NCBI RefSeq assembly: GCF_963678635.1
Contig: NC_087062.1
Location: 3,497,556-3,561,555 of the forward strand
Origin: Symsagittifera roscoffensis
Lineage: Eukaryota; Xenacoelomorpha; Acoela; Convolutidae
Direction: 5' to 3'
Length of the DNA stretch: 64,000 nucleotides
Part shown: one piece after another, positions 55,101 through 58,100 of the stretch
Layout of the letters: every line of letters starts with the position of its first letter
How positions within the stretch are numbered: position 1 is the stretch's first letter
Position numbers and translations under genes: made by a program
Notes under the pieces: generated by a model
What the model saw: only the letters and a program-made list of their open reading frames with translations
The model's database searches: none
Told to the model about the DNA's origin: nothing

Positions 55101-58100
55101 TCGCGGCTCTTACACTTGGATTATGTATGTATTATGTATGTATTATTGCATGTATTACACTGGTTTCAAAATTTTATTTTTCAGAATTTTAATTTTGTTC
55201 ACCACTTGACAACCAAAGTGTATTACATTTTGACAGCGTTAAATTAGTTTGATATAGTTGAAATTCAAATGTGGGGCAAAGTAATTGTCAGCTGTCTGAT
55301 AAAATGTGTTTTTTTTTTCAGTCTGCTTACCATCTGTGCTTTACCGTCTGGAACAGCTGCTGGTTAGTCACAGTGTTCAGATGCAGATAAATCTTGAAGC
55401 TCTCCAGGTTGACGTGAAGAAACATTGGGATGAAATGAACCGATGTGAACAAAGTGTTATTTACAACTCAGAATTCGAAAAGAAATATTTTGAGCAACAA
55501 GTTCATAATTTCGTAAGTATGATCAATGTGTGTGCAGTTCAAACAGATACACTAGTGAACAAAGTTAAACGCAAATTGAGGCTTTCACTCTCTAAAAGCA
55601 TAATTTTAAGGACCGTTTTGGACTGTATTTACTTGGAGTTTTAAAAACATTTCCACACAAACCGACAGCAAATGATCTGAATTACCCTCTCTGAAAATTT
55701 CAAATTTAAAGCACGTACCATTTTTTCCTGGTCTGAAAATGCCAGTTTTTTATCGTCTTCGCTGGGTTTTGCATCACAGTGAACTCCTCGAATAAGCGGA
55801 GTAAAAAAGTTTGTTCATGCTGCGTGAAACATTCTCAGCGAGAAAATTGAATTTATCTGTGTGAAAATTTTACTTAACTCGGCTGTTACTTTCTTTTCAC
55901 GCGGATTGAAAATCTTATTGCGGATGATGAAAACTGGATTTTTCAGACCCGGAAAAAATGGTGAGTGCATCAAATTAAAATTTGAGACTTTCGGAGAGGG
56001 TAATCCAGATCATTTGCTGTCGTTCGATGTAGAAATTTTTTTTAAACTCCAAGTAAATACAGTCCAAAATGGTCCTTAAAATTATGCTTTTAGAGAGTGA
56101 AAGCCTAAATTTGAATTAAATTTTGTCCACTAGTGTATGAAATTGTCAAATAAGCTGAAATTGAGAAAAGAATTTTCAGGAAGAAGTGCAAGGCTGTTTT
56201 ACCTAAAAAAATTTTATCCAAAAATTCTGCTCTTATTCATGCATGTAGTTAGTAATTGGCAATTTTCGTCTAAAACTGGATGGAAAAAATCATAAAAAAA
56301 GGAAATTAATTTTCATAGAAATTTCAGAAGTTTCTTCACTCAACTCAGTTTAGCTGACCAAAATCTACTATTTGACAGCCATTATTTTTGAATTCCATTC
56401 AATGAAAGTGTAAAAAAATTGCTAAATCTCGTGTGAACACGCCGTTTTTATCGTGCGGTAATTTTGAAGCGCGAATAGAGAGAAGGGCGGCTTTTAGTTA
56501 GATAAGCATGACATGATTTGTACCAATTTCGATTAATTCGATTCATTTTAGGAAGGATTCGACGTGTCTCTATCTTCCACGTCTATTCCTACATCTCTTC
56601 AAGTTCTGCAGTGTCTAACTATGGCTTCTTGCACAGACGTGGCCAACTTAGAGAGAGTGGAGACCATCGGCGACTCTTTTCTCAAATATGTCACTTCAGT
56701 AGCTCTGTCTCTGTCCCATCCAGATGCTTCGAGTGGAGAATTGTCAGTTAGAAGATGCAGATTTATCAGCAATGAGAATTTGTTCAAATTAGGTGTAGAG
56801 AAAAATTTTCCGGGATGTATATACTATCAGACATTTGATCCAACTTCTAATTGGTTGCCTCCATCTTACGTTTATCAGCCTTCTGATGATGCTGCAGAAG
56901 CCACCGGTTCACAAGTGAAGGTAAACTTTTCTGAAGATTGGAAGGCGGTTGAAACTGGAGTCTGGTCCAGTGAGTTGGTAAATACGGAAGAAGGTGCGGC
57001 TGCTAATCCTGAAGATGTAAATGCTGCTACTTATAGAATTTGGGCTCAAACAGCCGCCGAGCAGCAAACAGGTGTTGACTGGGGGACCCTAGAACCATCG
57101 GAGTCTTCGTCGCCCAATGGGACCAACAATCTGATCCCTCTTAACGGCACCGGGGCTAATGGTATGAATGGAACCAATGGTATTAATGGACGTAACGGAA
57201 GCTTTTCGCCCAGAAATGGAAGTCTACCGTCGTCGCCTTTTGGTGTTTTTTCGCTCTCAGATGATTTACTTGGCGGCCTGGAGCAGTCCGAAATCGACCA
57301 AGAAATTGAAGATTTGTTTCTCGATCCAGAAGGGGAAATTTTGTCACCTCCAGATTTCAGTAGCTCTCGTGGTCCCACGGGATATTCTACAAAACCTAAA
57401 GTACGATCCAAAAACACAAATGCAATTGATAAATCGAATCTGCCATCGCCCTACTTGGAAAATTGCTTGTCAGACAAAAGCATTGCCGATGTCATTGAAG
57501 CGCTGATTGGCTGTTACTTTGTCCAATCAGGGTCAGCAACTGCTTTCAAATTGATGAGTTGGCTTAATTTACCGGTGATTGAAAAAGAAGCATCGTTTCA
57601 AAGATTCATGAGTAAGTCTGCTTGGAAACGACTTCGAATACTTTACAAATGATCAGCTCTCACCGCCACGTAATTATGCTCGGCGATTCAAATTTTGTGT
57701 TTTGATTTTTTACTGTGTTATTTAATTAGAACCAGTACTAAGGGTTTGTTCAGTAAGTAGTTCGAACTAATTGACTTATTGCTTTTCGCGCCGTGAAAAA
57801 ACTAGCGCAATTTTTCAGGCACTGGAGGAGCGAACGCCAAACCTGAAAATTCCTAGTATATTTCCATTACACACTTCGCCAAACCGTCTTATCTTAGTTG
57901 TTCTTAAAAACCGACTATTCTATTTTATCGCTCAGAAATTAATGTTTGTGTTTAGGTCCGTTGAACGACTTTGAACGAACTATATTCGGCTCGAGAGATC
58001 TTGCAGATGTAGAAAGAATCATAAATTACACTTTCAAACACAAGCGAATCCTTCTAGAAGCTTTCACGCATCCAACAATGTCAGACCTTTACCCTTGTTT

